This document shows positions 41,987 through 49,930 of a stretch of 64,000 nt of DNA, one piece after another (positions within the stretch are counted from its first letter, which is position 1; each line of letters begins with the position of its first letter). The notes beneath the pieces were generated by a model. The model saw nothing but the letters and a program-made list of their open reading frames with translations, was not told the origin of the DNA and did not search any database. The DNA comes from Ornatilinea sp. (GTDB taxonomy: Bacteria; Chloroflexota; Anaerolineae; Anaerolineales; Anaerolineaceae), in NCBI GenBank assembly GCA_018433975.1, contig JAHDQE010000001.1, positions 62,001 to 126,000 on the forward strand, in the 5' to 3' direction. A program made the position numbers and the translations under genes.

Positions 41987-42676
41987 TTATACCAGCGATT
42001 GTCCCAGCCGCTTACGCATCAACAGGTCTGCAATTTCAAAATCCAGCTCTTCATCAATGTCCCAGGCTTCAGAAGGGTCAATCTCAAAGAGATAGGGACG
42101 ATAGCCAAGCCTGTTGCGCCTTTCGGCCAGAATTTTTCGCTCAAACAGATAGATGCAGGAATTTTCTTCATACACTGGGGGAAGATCCTGCGTTTGTAAA
42201 AGCACGGCCGGGTTATGATTGATAGCACGTCCCAATGGGTCCCACAACCGGGTTTGCAAACGGGTGACCGAAAACAGCGAATCATAGGCGGGATAATTCG
42301 TAAGTAAAGTCTGAACTGCTTTTGAAATGGATTCCGGTCTCAGCAGCGGGTTGGTACTGTGAGTCTGGAGGTAGAAATCCGCTTCAACCTGGGCAGTATC
42401 GTACATGAGCACTTCATTCATCGGCACTTTGTCATCCCGCAGAAAATCCGGGCGTTCTAAAAGGATGATCTCCGGATATTGTGCCTGAACTTTCTCCAGA
42501 ATAATCGGACTATCGGTGTCAACCACAATCGAATCAATCTCCGGACAGGATTTCAAAGTATCCAGGATGTGGTGGAAAAGGGGCTTCCCTGCAAGATCAC
42601 GGTAGTTTTTGCCTTTAACTCTTTGAGAATGATGCCGCATGGGAACAAGTGCTGCGACTTTTTTTTGCTGACTCAT
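41987..42676 (-). CDS. Acylneuraminate cytidylyltransferase-family protein (CMP-NulO synthetase)
   Basis: 229 residues, the NeuA/KdsB fold. VAALVPMRHHSQRVKGKNYRDLAGKPLF matches the CTP-binding loop (usual form x-A-R-x-x-S-x-R-x-x-x-K-N) but with MRHHSQR, a divergent loop. Further: DSIVVDTDSP, MYDTAQVEADFYLQTHSTNPLLRP, DSLFSVTRLQTRLW, AWDIDEELDFEIADLL (catalytic Asp-x-Asp-like). It activates a sialic-acid-like sugar to CMP-sugar. It is distinct from both other cytidylyltransferases in the operon, suggesting a different sugar. It leads directly into the hydroxyacid-dehydrogenase module. Confidence 0.82.
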   Translation of the reverse strand: MSQQKKVAALVPMRHHSQRVKGKNYRDLAGKPLFHHILDTLKSCPEIDSIVVDTDSPIILEKVQAQYPEIILLERPDFLRDDKVPMNEVLMYDTAQVEADFYLQTHSTNPLLRPESISKAVQTLLTNYPAYDSLFSVTRLQTRLWDPLGRAINHNPAVLLQTQDLPPVYEENSCIYLFERKILAERRNRLGYRPYLFEIDPSEAWDIDEELDFEIADLLMRKRLGQSLV

Positions 42677-42695
42677 CTAACCCAACCTCCATTAA

Positions 42696-43667
42696 TCATT
42701 TTTCAGATTTCTTTTGAGGAACATCGTGGTACTGAATCGGGTTAACAAACCGGCTTTTGGGTTTTTCATTCATCAGGTTTGAGTTTGGATAATAAAAAGA
42801 TTGTTTGAGTCTCCAACTCAACGAGCCGGACTGTCGATAACCCTGATAGGTTCCCCAGAACTGCATCCAGCGGAAAGCAATAATATTTTTGATTTCACGC
42901 AGGAACATTTTTTGTTCGCGTGCAGCGCGCTGGTCGTTGATCACATTTCCAATCCATAGCCGGAACAAGTCCCTGAGTCCAAAGGTTTCCTGGGGATAAA
43001 TCTGTTTGAAAGCCATACCTTCCCGCCGGTACCGGTTGTAGATGCTTTTCAGGTTTTGCTGGTGGACGTGGATGATTTCCGCATCCGCCACATAAGAAAT
43101 AAAATATCCCTGATCATGTACCCACTGCGCCCAGGCCAGGTCTTCCAGGGCCGGGATTAATTCATCATACGGGTGAATTTCCCACAGCGATTTCCGGATA
43201 GCAGAATTCGCGTTATTGCAAAAAGGATGATCCTGTCTGGCACGGGATTCTTCCGGAAACCAATGGCGAAATATTTGGTGTTCCGAAAAATCCGTAACCG
43301 GCGCACCGCGTTGTTTGCCATAAACCAGGGCCACCTGTGGGTTTTCAAATGGCTCCAGCATCTTCTCCAACCAATCCGGATAGACCGGGTAAACATGGGC
43401 ACTTGCAATAACCACTAACTCCGCTTTTGCCTGAGCAATACCCATGTTGAGGGATTTTCCAAAAGTGAACTCCTCCGGCCGGATATGAACGACATCCACG
43501 GGATATTGAGAAGCAATTGCTACAGTCGCATCCGTTGAACCGGAATCGACAAGAATCACCTGTATGTTCTGGATGGTTTGCTGAAAAATCCCGGTCAATA
43601 AGCGACCAATATGCTTTTCTTCGTTATAAGCACGAATAACAATAGAACATACCGGTTTTAAATCCAT
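42696..43667 (-). CDS. Family 2 glycosyltransferase with rhamnosyl-type signature
   Basis: 323 residues. Start CSIVIRAYNEEKHIGRLLTGIFQQ with the GT2 nucleotide-binding beta-strand, then VDSGSTDATVAIA, HIRPEEFTFGKSLNMGIAQA and VVIASAHVYPVYPDWLE. The E-F-T/S-F-G-x-S-L-N motif is characteristic of polysaccharide GT2 enzymes such as rhamnosyl or similar transferases. A 70-residue C-terminal extension is basic (NPIQYHDVPQKKSEK). Soluble or peripheral. Operon position: 13 bp after the capsule-type gene and 19 bp before the cytidylyltransferase. Confidence 0.86.
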   Translation of the reverse strand: MDLKPVCSIVIRAYNEEKHIGRLLTGIFQQTIQNIQVILVDSGSTDATVAIASQYPVDVVHIRPEEFTFGKSLNMGIAQAKAELVVIASAHVYPVYPDWLEKMLEPFENPQVALVYGKQRGAPVTDFSEHQIFRHWFPEESRARQDHPFCNNANSAIRKSLWEIHPYDELIPALEDLAWAQWVHDQGYFISYVADAEIIHVHQQNLKSIYNRYRREGMAFKQIYPQETFGLRDLFRLWIGNVINDQRAAREQKMFLREIKNIIAFRWMQFWGTYQGYRQSGSLSWRLKQSFYYPNSNLMNEKPKSRFVNPIQYHDVPQKKSEK

Positions 43668-43680
43668 TAAACTCCAATTT

Positions 43681-45294
43681 CTAATCCTTCAAAAAGGGTT
43701 TATCTTCTAAAATCCCGTCCAGAATAATCCGAAAAGTTTCCGAATTTTCCCGGCGCAAAGCGTCCACAGGGAAGGGCTTCAGCATAACATACCCCTGCCA
43801 TACACCATCCTCTTCCAGATAATCCTCAAAAGAAAGAGAGGTGCGGAAAAGTTGATAATACAAAAACCGTCTTGCGTTGGTCCGGTAAATCTCCGGAACC
43901 TGGATTTGATCTGCCTCCAAGAAATTCTCGGCTATTTGTCGGTATTCTTCCACATTTTCCGGGAAAAAGACCGTATCCAGTTGAGTGAATCGGGCTTTCC
44001 CACCGCATAGGACAGGAGCCCCCATTACGGAAGCCTCCAGCCCAATCGTCGAATTATAGATCATGACAAACTTTGAGCGCTGGATCAACTCATAAGAACT
44101 GAAATACTCATCCGAACCCACAAACAATACATTCTCTTCCGAGTCCACACGGTTTTTTCGGACCCAGTCAGCAACGCTTTCGCGGCTTGCTTTACCCGGA
44201 CGGGATTCATCCGGGTGAGCGCGGATCACAAACAAGGTTCCCGGATGGGCTTTGATAATGGCATACACATCGTCTAACCAGGCAAACATGTGCGGATAAA
44301 CTACATTGGCATGTCCCTGACTGGTATCGAAAACAACATTGGTGAATACCGGAACAATTTGTTTGAATTTCTCGGCTTTTGCCAGAAAAACCGGACTGAG
44401 GCTTTGGATCTCCGGCCAGAACTGCACACCGGCCATGGTGAAATTACCTTGAAACCGCTCCGCGAGATACGCATCCAACTGATCATTTTGAGCGGCTGAA
44501 AGCTGGTAATCATCTGAAATCTGAATTGGGTAGGCAGTCGCTTCTCCGGTTGTAAAGAATCCCGTGAATGGCCGCAGGCCTACTTCGTGCGAGATAACCC
44601 GCACACCTCTGGATTGCGCAATCCACCGTGCTGTGGCTTCCGGGAAAAACATCCCGTTGAAGACCAGCACCGCCGCCGGCTGAACCGACTCCATCAAATC
44701 TTCAAACTGTTGGGCCACGCTCCACGCAGACTTCACAAATTCCCGGTAGAGAAAACGCGTGGATTCATCTTCAACCAGATGATGGCGGCGCAACACCCAC
44801 CGGATTGTTGGAAGAACCAGACTTCCCAGAGGATAACCCTGATATTCAAATGCACTCAATTCTTCAAGGCTTAAACGATCAATTGCTTTTGCCAGATCCA
44901 GATCTGGTTGATATTCAAACCAAGCGCTTTGCCCTTCCGCATAATTCACTTCAGATTGCGCAACACATTCCTGACAGGGAAGCGCTGCGTACACATCGTC
45001 CCGGTTCGTGCCCAAAACACACCGGCTCATCCCGGCATGACAGGCAAAGTTGACCACAGGGGCACCTGCCAGACGCAGCGCCCAACCCGAAAGCAGAGCG
45101 TAAGCCGCATTAAGGCTGAGGCCGCTCAACCGGGTGGATGCGTTGAACACAATCACCGGAGGGTGATGCTTATCCTCCGGGATGTGCTGCTCTACCTGCT
45201 GGGCGAGGTTCCGGATGCGCTGGTTGTTTACCCAGTGAACCCGCCTTCTCCGCAATGCATTTTTATAGCGGTTGACCGATTGTGTTGCACCCAT
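43681..45294 (-). CDS. Capsule-polysaccharide-type GT-B transferase
   Basis: 537 residues. The C-terminal half shows the Capsule_synth/KpsS-like pattern: FVIRAHPDESRPGKASRES, ENVLFVGSDEYFSSYELIQRSKF, VMIYNSTIGLEASVMGAPVLCGGKARF. In related enzymes this GT-B domain transfers Kdo or other ulosonic acids from CMP donors. The N-terminal third carries a Cys cluster: CHAGMSRC and PCQEC (C-x6-C and C-x2-C), possibly a metal knuckle. Its position right after NeuB (2-bp gap) makes it a strong candidate for the transferase using the CMP-NulO of that branch. Confidence 0.78.
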   Translation of the reverse strand: MGATQSVNRYKNALRRRRVHWVNNQRIRNLAQQVEQHIPEDKHHPPVIVFNASTRLSGLSLNAAYALLSGWALRLAGAPVVNFACHAGMSRCVLGTNRDDVYAALPCQECVAQSEVNYAEGQSAWFEYQPDLDLAKAIDRLSLEELSAFEYQGYPLGSLVLPTIRWVLRRHHLVEDESTRFLYREFVKSAWSVAQQFEDLMESVQPAAVLVFNGMFFPEATARWIAQSRGVRVISHEVGLRPFTGFFTTGEATAYPIQISDDYQLSAAQNDQLDAYLAERFQGNFTMAGVQFWPEIQSLSPVFLAKAEKFKQIVPVFTNVVFDTSQGHANVVYPHMFAWLDDVYAIIKAHPGTLFVIRAHPDESRPGKASRESVADWVRKNRVDSEENVLFVGSDEYFSSYELIQRSKFVMIYNSTIGLEASVMGAPVLCGGKARFTQLDTVFFPENVEEYRQIAENFLEADQIQVPEIYRTNARRFLYYQLFRTSLSFEDYLEEDGVWQGYVMLKPFPVDALRRENSETFRIILDGILEDKPFLKD

Positions 45295-45296
45295 TC

Positions 45297-46175
45297 TTAC
45301 GAATTATCTACTCTTCTAAGTTTGTTCAACGATGGCAATTCACTTTCATAGACGCGCTTTACGCCATCGCCCAGTGATTCTTCGGTCACACGAATATATT
45401 TGACGAGTTTGCGCAATCCGCCGGGTTCAACCGAGGCTGCCTGGTCGCCGCCCCACATGGCCCGATCCAGCGTGATATGCCGCTCCACCACACAGGCACC
45501 TAACGCCACTGCCAGTGCAGAGGGAACTAGCCCCACCTCATGACCGGAATAACCAATCGGAACGGGGAATTCCTCGGCCAGTGTCTGCACCATCCTCAAA
45601 TTGAGCTCTTCGGGAGGGCAAGGATATGCACTGGTAGTATGCGTGAGAATCAGATTTTCCATGCCCAACAGAGCTACGGAGGTGCGGATTTGCTCCATCG
45701 TAGACATGCCGGTCGAAAGAATGATCGGACGTCCGGTAGACCTGATTTTTTTCAGGAGTCCGTGATCGGTTAAAGATGCTGAAGCCACTTTGTAACACAC
45801 CGGTTCAAAAGGCTCCAAAAAATCTACCGCGCTTTCGTCCCAAACCGAAGCAAACCAATCAATGCCGATTTCTTTACAATAGCGGTCAATTTCCGAGTAC
45901 TCTTCAACCCCGAACTCCACTTTATAGCGGTATTCCAGATAAGAAATATAGCCCCAGGGAGTTTCACGCATCTTGTTTTGCTGTTCAGGAGGCACGCAAA
46001 TTTCCGGGGTTCGTTTCTGGAATTTAACAGCATCTACGCCAGCGTCTTTTGCGACCTTGATCAAATCTTTTGCAATTTGCACATCCCCATTGTGATTGAT
46101 ACCAATTTCACCAATAACATAAGTGGGATATCCCTCACCCACCCATCGATTTCCAATTTTCACAGCTTTTGGCAT
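45297..46175 (-). CDS. NulO synthase (NeuB family) without SAF domain
   Basis: 292 residues from ATG 46175, which has AAAGGAG ten bases upstream; a longer frame to 46244 overlaps the preceding gene. NeuB-family TIM barrel: YVIGEIGINHNGDVQIAKDL, DAVKFQKRTPE, CYKVASASLTDHGLL, ILSTGMSTMEQI, LILTHTTSAYPCPPEELNL, IGYSGHEVGL and VVERHITLDRAMWGGDQ. It condenses PEP with a six-carbon acyl-amino or neutral sugar (or its phosphate). The C-terminal antifreeze-like SAF domain of canonical NeuB, which supplies an Arg to the neighbouring active site, is missing. Such short forms favour 6-phosphate substrates in eukaryote-like pathways. Confidence 0.85.
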   Translation of the reverse strand: MPKAVKIGNRWVGEGYPTYVIGEIGINHNGDVQIAKDLIKVAKDAGVDAVKFQKRTPEICVPPEQQNKMRETPWGYISYLEYRYKVEFGVEEYSEIDRYCKEIGIDWFASVWDESAVDFLEPFEPVCYKVASASLTDHGLLKKIRSTGRPIILSTGMSTMEQIRTSVALLGMENLILTHTTSAYPCPPEELNLRMVQTLAEEFPVPIGYSGHEVGLVPSALAVALGACVVERHITLDRAMWGGDQAASVEPGGLRKLVKYIRVTEESLGDGVKRVYESELPSLNKLRRVDNS

Positions 46176-46179
46176 TTTA

Positions 46180-47415
46180 TCAGCTCCTTTTAATTTTTTG
46201 CTGCAGGATGAGATCACACAATTCTCGAACAGCACCATATCCACCTCGGCGAGTCAAAACCAGATCCGCCTGGCGTTTCGCTGCCAACTCTGCGTCTGCA
46301 ACCACTACAGCGCAGCCTACCAGAGGAAAACACGGTACATCATTTACATCATTTCCTAAATAAACAACTTTACATGCATCAATCTCATGCTTTTCGAACA
46401 GTGCTTTCAACTGCGTGTATTTATCCTCTACTCCCTGAACAACCGGCAGTTTCAGCTTGCTGCATCTTGCCGCAACCACCGGATTGACTTCCGTGGAAAG
46501 CACCATGGCTTTTACTCCCGCTTTCCGCAGCATTGCCAGTCCCGTTCCATCGCCTCTTGACGCCGCAACCATCTCTCTGCCATTCTGGTCCACCCAGACG
46601 CGGTTATCCGTCATCACACCGTCAAAGTCAAACACGATCAAATCTACTTTTTCAGGAAGCGGACGGCGTGATTTACCCGGATCAACCATCTCCAGGCCCC
46701 CATGCCAGACCAGCCATTCCGAACGCTGCCAATCTCTCGGGTTATCAATATCCACCGTAAAACGCGGATCGATAATCAGCGGGAGAATGACATCTCCGGA
46801 CATGGATTGTTTTTCCAGTATGGCCTCGGGCCGGATGGCATCGATATGCCCGGTTTGCCAATAAACCGGTGGAAGGATCTGTCGAGGTGAGTTATACGGC
46901 TCGGCGATGCCTTCTACCTTCAACAATGGGATCATTTCCCCATCATCCGGTGAAATTCGCCACATTTTATGCGGGTTCTGCCCGGAGGGCACAACGCCCC
47001 GCACGGAATCAGCCTGCGGGTTGGACAACAACAATCTGACCGCATCATCCACCGTACCAACCGGTCTCACCGGTGAGGTAGGGCGAAGCTGGATAACAAT
47101 ATCCGGGTGGTAGTCCTCTTCTTCCGCCAGCCAGCGCAGTACATGTTCAAAGACCGGAAGATCTAAGGAACTATCCTGAGCCAACTCGTCCGGTCGGAGA
47201 AAGGGCACCTCGGCCCCATATTCTCGGGCCACCGCAGCAATCTCCTCGTCATCCGTAGATACAATTACCCGGGTTACGGTTTCTGACTGCAACCCCGCAG
47301 AAATACTATACGCAATTAGCGGATAACCCGCAAAATCCCGGATGTTTTTCCGTGGAATTCCTTTTGAGCCACCGCGAGCCGGAATAACGGCCAGAACTTC
47401 AGGTCGGTCTACCAT
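46180..47415 (-). CDS. Bifunctional CMP-NulO synthetase/KdsC-like HAD phosphatase
   Basis: 411 residues. Residues 1-235 are a NeuA-type cytidylyltransferase: AVIPARGGSKGIPRKN at 9-24, LRPTSPVRP at 110-118, PVYWQTGHIDA and DIDNPRDW near 222-229. Residues 255-411 are a HAD type-III phosphatase: DFDGVMTDN (nucleophile D263, general acid D265), VLSTEVN, VYLGNDVNDVPCF and ADLVLTRRGGYGAVRELC. The arrangement resembles vertebrate CMAS and Bacteroides-type KDN systems, in which the HAD part removes the 9-phosphate before CMP activation. The stop overlaps none; NeuB starts 4 bp later. Confidence 0.9.
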   Translation of the reverse strand: MVDRPEVLAVIPARGGSKGIPRKNIRDFAGYPLIAYSISAGLQSETVTRVIVSTDDEEIAAVAREYGAEVPFLRPDELAQDSSLDLPVFEHVLRWLAEEEDYHPDIVIQLRPTSPVRPVGTVDDAVRLLLSNPQADSVRGVVPSGQNPHKMWRISPDDGEMIPLLKVEGIAEPYNSPRQILPPVYWQTGHIDAIRPEAILEKQSMSGDVILPLIIDPRFTVDIDNPRDWQRSEWLVWHGGLEMVDPGKSRRPLPEKVDLIVFDFDGVMTDNRVWVDQNGREMVAASRGDGTGLAMLRKAGVKAMVLSTEVNPVVAARCSKLKLPVVQGVEDKYTQLKALFEKHEIDACKVVYLGNDVNDVPCFPLVGCAVVVADAELAAKRQADLVLTRRGGYGAVRELCDLILQQKIKRS

Positions 47416-48230
47416 GCCGTCCAGCCCCCATCCACAACCAGGTTCGAACCGGTCATATACGATGAAGCATCCGAGGCCAGGAACAACAATGCCCCGTTCA
47501 TTTCATCAATCTTTGCCATACGTCCCAGTACCGTTCTGGCGGAATAATTCTTTTCAAAAATCTCATCGTGATGATTGTAAATTCCACCGGGGGTCAGCGC
47601 ATTGATCCGGATATTTTTCCCGGCATAATAAGTCGCCAGATACTTGGTCAGGCCCAGCACACCTGCCTTGGTTACCGTGTAATAGACCGGTTTAAATTGC
47701 TGCGGTTGGCCCGGTTTTTCATAGATGCGCTGATCCGGTCCCACCAGACCGTACGTAGAGCAGATCAAAATGATAACGCCATGGTCCTGAGCCAACATAG
47801 GTTTCACGGCAGCCTGCGCACTGAGGAATATCCCCGTCAAATTGACATCCAGCGCCTGCTTCCAGGAATCCAGCGAATAATCCTCAAAAGTATTGCCGTG
47901 TTTACCCACATTTTCCGGATCGAATTTCGGGTCCAGAGCCGCGCTGCAGACCAGAATATCCAGCCTGCCGAACTGGTTCACAGCCGAAGCTGCCATGGCC
48001 TGTGTGGATTCCGGATCGGTAACATCCACACCCACGCCAATGGCCTCATACCCATCCTGGTTCAACGAATCTGCAACTTCAGCAGCCTTCGCCTGATCGA
48101 GATCTGCAACCACCACTTTGGCACCGGCTTCAGCCAGTGTCCGGCAAAAACCCTTTCCAAGCAGTCCGGCTCCGCCAGTCACAACCGCCGTCTGGCCTTT
48201 CAAGTCAAATTTATCCAGAATATTTGTCAT
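47409..48230 (-). CDS. SDR oxidoreductase of the NulO module (PtmA-like)
   Basis: 273 residues. SDR motifs: VVTGGAGLLGKGFCRTL (TGxxGxxG), VVADLDQ, CSAA, LICSTYGLVGPD, YYTVTKAGVLGLTKYL (YxxxK), and LTPGGIYNHHDEIFEKN. Ends with VVDGGWTAW. Length and position next to cytidylyltransferase and NeuB fit PtmA, the SDR in legionaminic-acid clusters. Exact chemistry is undefined in the family. It overlaps the cytidylyltransferase start by 7 bp. Confidence 0.83.
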   Translation of the reverse strand: MTNILDKFDLKGQTAVVTGGAGLLGKGFCRTLAEAGAKVVVADLDQAKAAEVADSLNQDGYEAIGVGVDVTDPESTQAMAASAVNQFGRLDILVCSAALDPKFDPENVGKHGNTFEDYSLDSWKQALDVNLTGIFLSAQAAVKPMLAQDHGVIILICSTYGLVGPDQRIYEKPGQPQQFKPVYYTVTKAGVLGLTKYLATYYAGKNIRINALTPGGIYNHHDEIFEKNYSARTVLGRMAKIDEMNGALLFLASDASSYMTGSNLVVDGGWTAW

Positions 48231-48248
48231 TAAACATTCCTCTCAAAA

Positions 48249-49859
48249 TCAATTTTTCGGGGATATTCCAAAGATCACGCCGTCCTGAAGTTCTTTCAGC
48301 ACCGGCATTCCATTGGAAATATCTTTCATCCACTGCGCTTCTTCAGGGTCATTCTCAAGCGCGCGGAAGTTAAAGATCGCAATCACAGATTTTCCGGCCA
48401 GAACACTCTCATGAATGCTTGCCATATCCTCTTCATACCCCTCCCGGGGCAGCCGCGTTGCCGGATTGGTTGGAGAAGGCACAACATAGGCCGGTTTTCC
48501 GGTCAGAATATAAATCGCGGTGATTTTATTGCTGAACAGAGTCACATTGTCAAGATCTTTCACGGCAGCGATAACTTCCGAATCCGTCCAATTTGAATGG
48601 GCAAAGCCCTGTCCATCCTGACGGAATTCGGCAATGGCGTCCACATCATCTTCAGCAAAGGAGAGCAGCAGTCCAAGAGAAATCACCACCGCGCCGGCCA
48701 TCCAAACAAGTTTTTTCCGACCCCACAGCCAGCTCAGGATCATTGCGAAGATCGCCAGCAGAGGAATATAGAATGGAGCCAGTATCCGGTCTTCAAAGAT
48801 TGGACTGGCATCCAGAAATGTCATTGAAAACACCAGTGTAGCCAGATACACCCATCCCTGCAAAGCAAATACCCAACCTGCCCGGAAGCGATCCTCAACA
48901 ACCTGTATCCGCTCCCGCTTATACAGTACAAAGGCAATAACGGTGCCCGTCACCAGAACGGCCAGCAGCACAAAGAACAATACCGTCAAAATATTCAAAT
49001 AACGGTCAATCAACCCGCCTGTTTCAGGAAGCAGCCAGCTCCAGAAGTTTTGCATTCCTTCATTCAGCATATCCCGGGTCACCGGATGCCATAACAAAAG
49101 CCGGTTTCCTGCATTCTGGGAAACCAGGAAATTACGGGCCAACCAAGCCAATACTAAAGGAATTCCCGCAGCCAGGAAAATGCCGGTGCCTTTCCAGAAA
49201 CGGCGCCAATTGATAAATATCCCTTTTTCCTTTGAACTGAATAAGAACAGACACAAAACCACCGTTCCATACAGAGAAACTCCCACATATCGGGTCAGGA
49301 AAGCAAGACTGGCCGTAAAACCGGACGCCGCCAACCACAACCAGTTCTCCTTCTCGGAAAATTTAAGGTAGAACCATAAAACCAGAAAGCTCAAGAACAG
49401 GTATAAGGGTTCTGTCATCGCGAAGGAATGCGTCCGGAGCAAAGGTTCCGAAGCGCCAAAGAAAACCGCCGCAGCCAATCCCCACAGGCCGTTACCGGTC
49501 GCTTTCCTTACCAAAAACCCCATCATGAACACATTTGCGCCAAACAGCAGCACATTCAAGATCAGGGACCCTTCGATTGGATCAGGTCCCAAAAAGCTGA
49601 TCCCTGCAAGGACAATCGAGAAAAATGGTGGGTAATTGGTAATGGGTGTCGGCACGCCGTTTCCTTTTAAGCGGCTGTAGCCGTTCCCTGCCGCAATATT
49701 TCGCGCTCCCCCGATATAACCGACCGAATCGTTTACCAGCCCCATTCCATCCGGGGTGAGATATCGCATAAACCAGACTGCAGCAAGTCCCAAAGTAATC
49801 AGCAATACCCAGAATAACCATTGGGGATATTGCATTTTTTTATCGGTGACTTGATTCAT
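48249..49859 (-). CDS. GT-C membrane glycosyltransferase (ArnT/GT39-like)
   Basis: 536 residues from ATG 49859, preceded by GGAAAGG; the longer frame to 49922 adds an unlikely N-terminus. Ten to eleven membrane helices. First large loop LTPDGMGLVNDSVGYIGGARNIAAGNGY has the acidic residue used by GT-C enzymes, with NYPPFFSIVLAGISFLGPD following. A soluble C-terminal domain ends in VPSPTNPATRLPREGYEED and FRALENDPEEAQWMKDIS. Paralogue of the neighbour at 49931-51538, as seen in the shared PPFFSLVLA, SEPLSIFLGF/TEPLYLFLSF and FLTRY blocks. Uses a polyprenyl-linked donor by family inference. Confidence 0.8.
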   Translation of the reverse strand: MNQVTDKKMQYPQWLFWVLLITLGLAAVWFMRYLTPDGMGLVNDSVGYIGGARNIAAGNGYSRLKGNGVPTPITNYPPFFSIVLAGISFLGPDPIEGSLILNVLLFGANVFMMGFLVRKATGNGLWGLAAAVFFGASEPLLRTHSFAMTEPLYLFLSFLVLWFYLKFSEKENWLWLAASGFTASLAFLTRYVGVSLYGTVVLCLFLFSSKEKGIFINWRRFWKGTGIFLAAGIPLVLAWLARNFLVSQNAGNRLLLWHPVTRDMLNEGMQNFWSWLLPETGGLIDRYLNILTVLFFVLLAVLVTGTVIAFVLYKRERIQVVEDRFRAGWVFALQGWVYLATLVFSMTFLDASPIFEDRILAPFYIPLLAIFAMILSWLWGRKKLVWMAGAVVISLGLLLSFAEDDVDAIAEFRQDGQGFAHSNWTDSEVIAAVKDLDNVTLFSNKITAIYILTGKPAYVVPSPTNPATRLPREGYEEDMASIHESVLAGKSVIAIFNFRALENDPEEAQWMKDISNGMPVLKELQDGVIFGISPKN

Positions 49860-49930
49860 ATTCTTAACCTTTCCTGTCAAAAGTTGTACTACGCAAACAT
49901 GTATTATAAGCGATGAGATCAAAACACTCT

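Noticed and set aside
47568..48233. 221-residue plus-strand open frame overlapping the SDR gene
   Set aside because: Antisense to a clear SDR with TGxxGxxG and YxxxK motifs; no recognisable motifs of its own.
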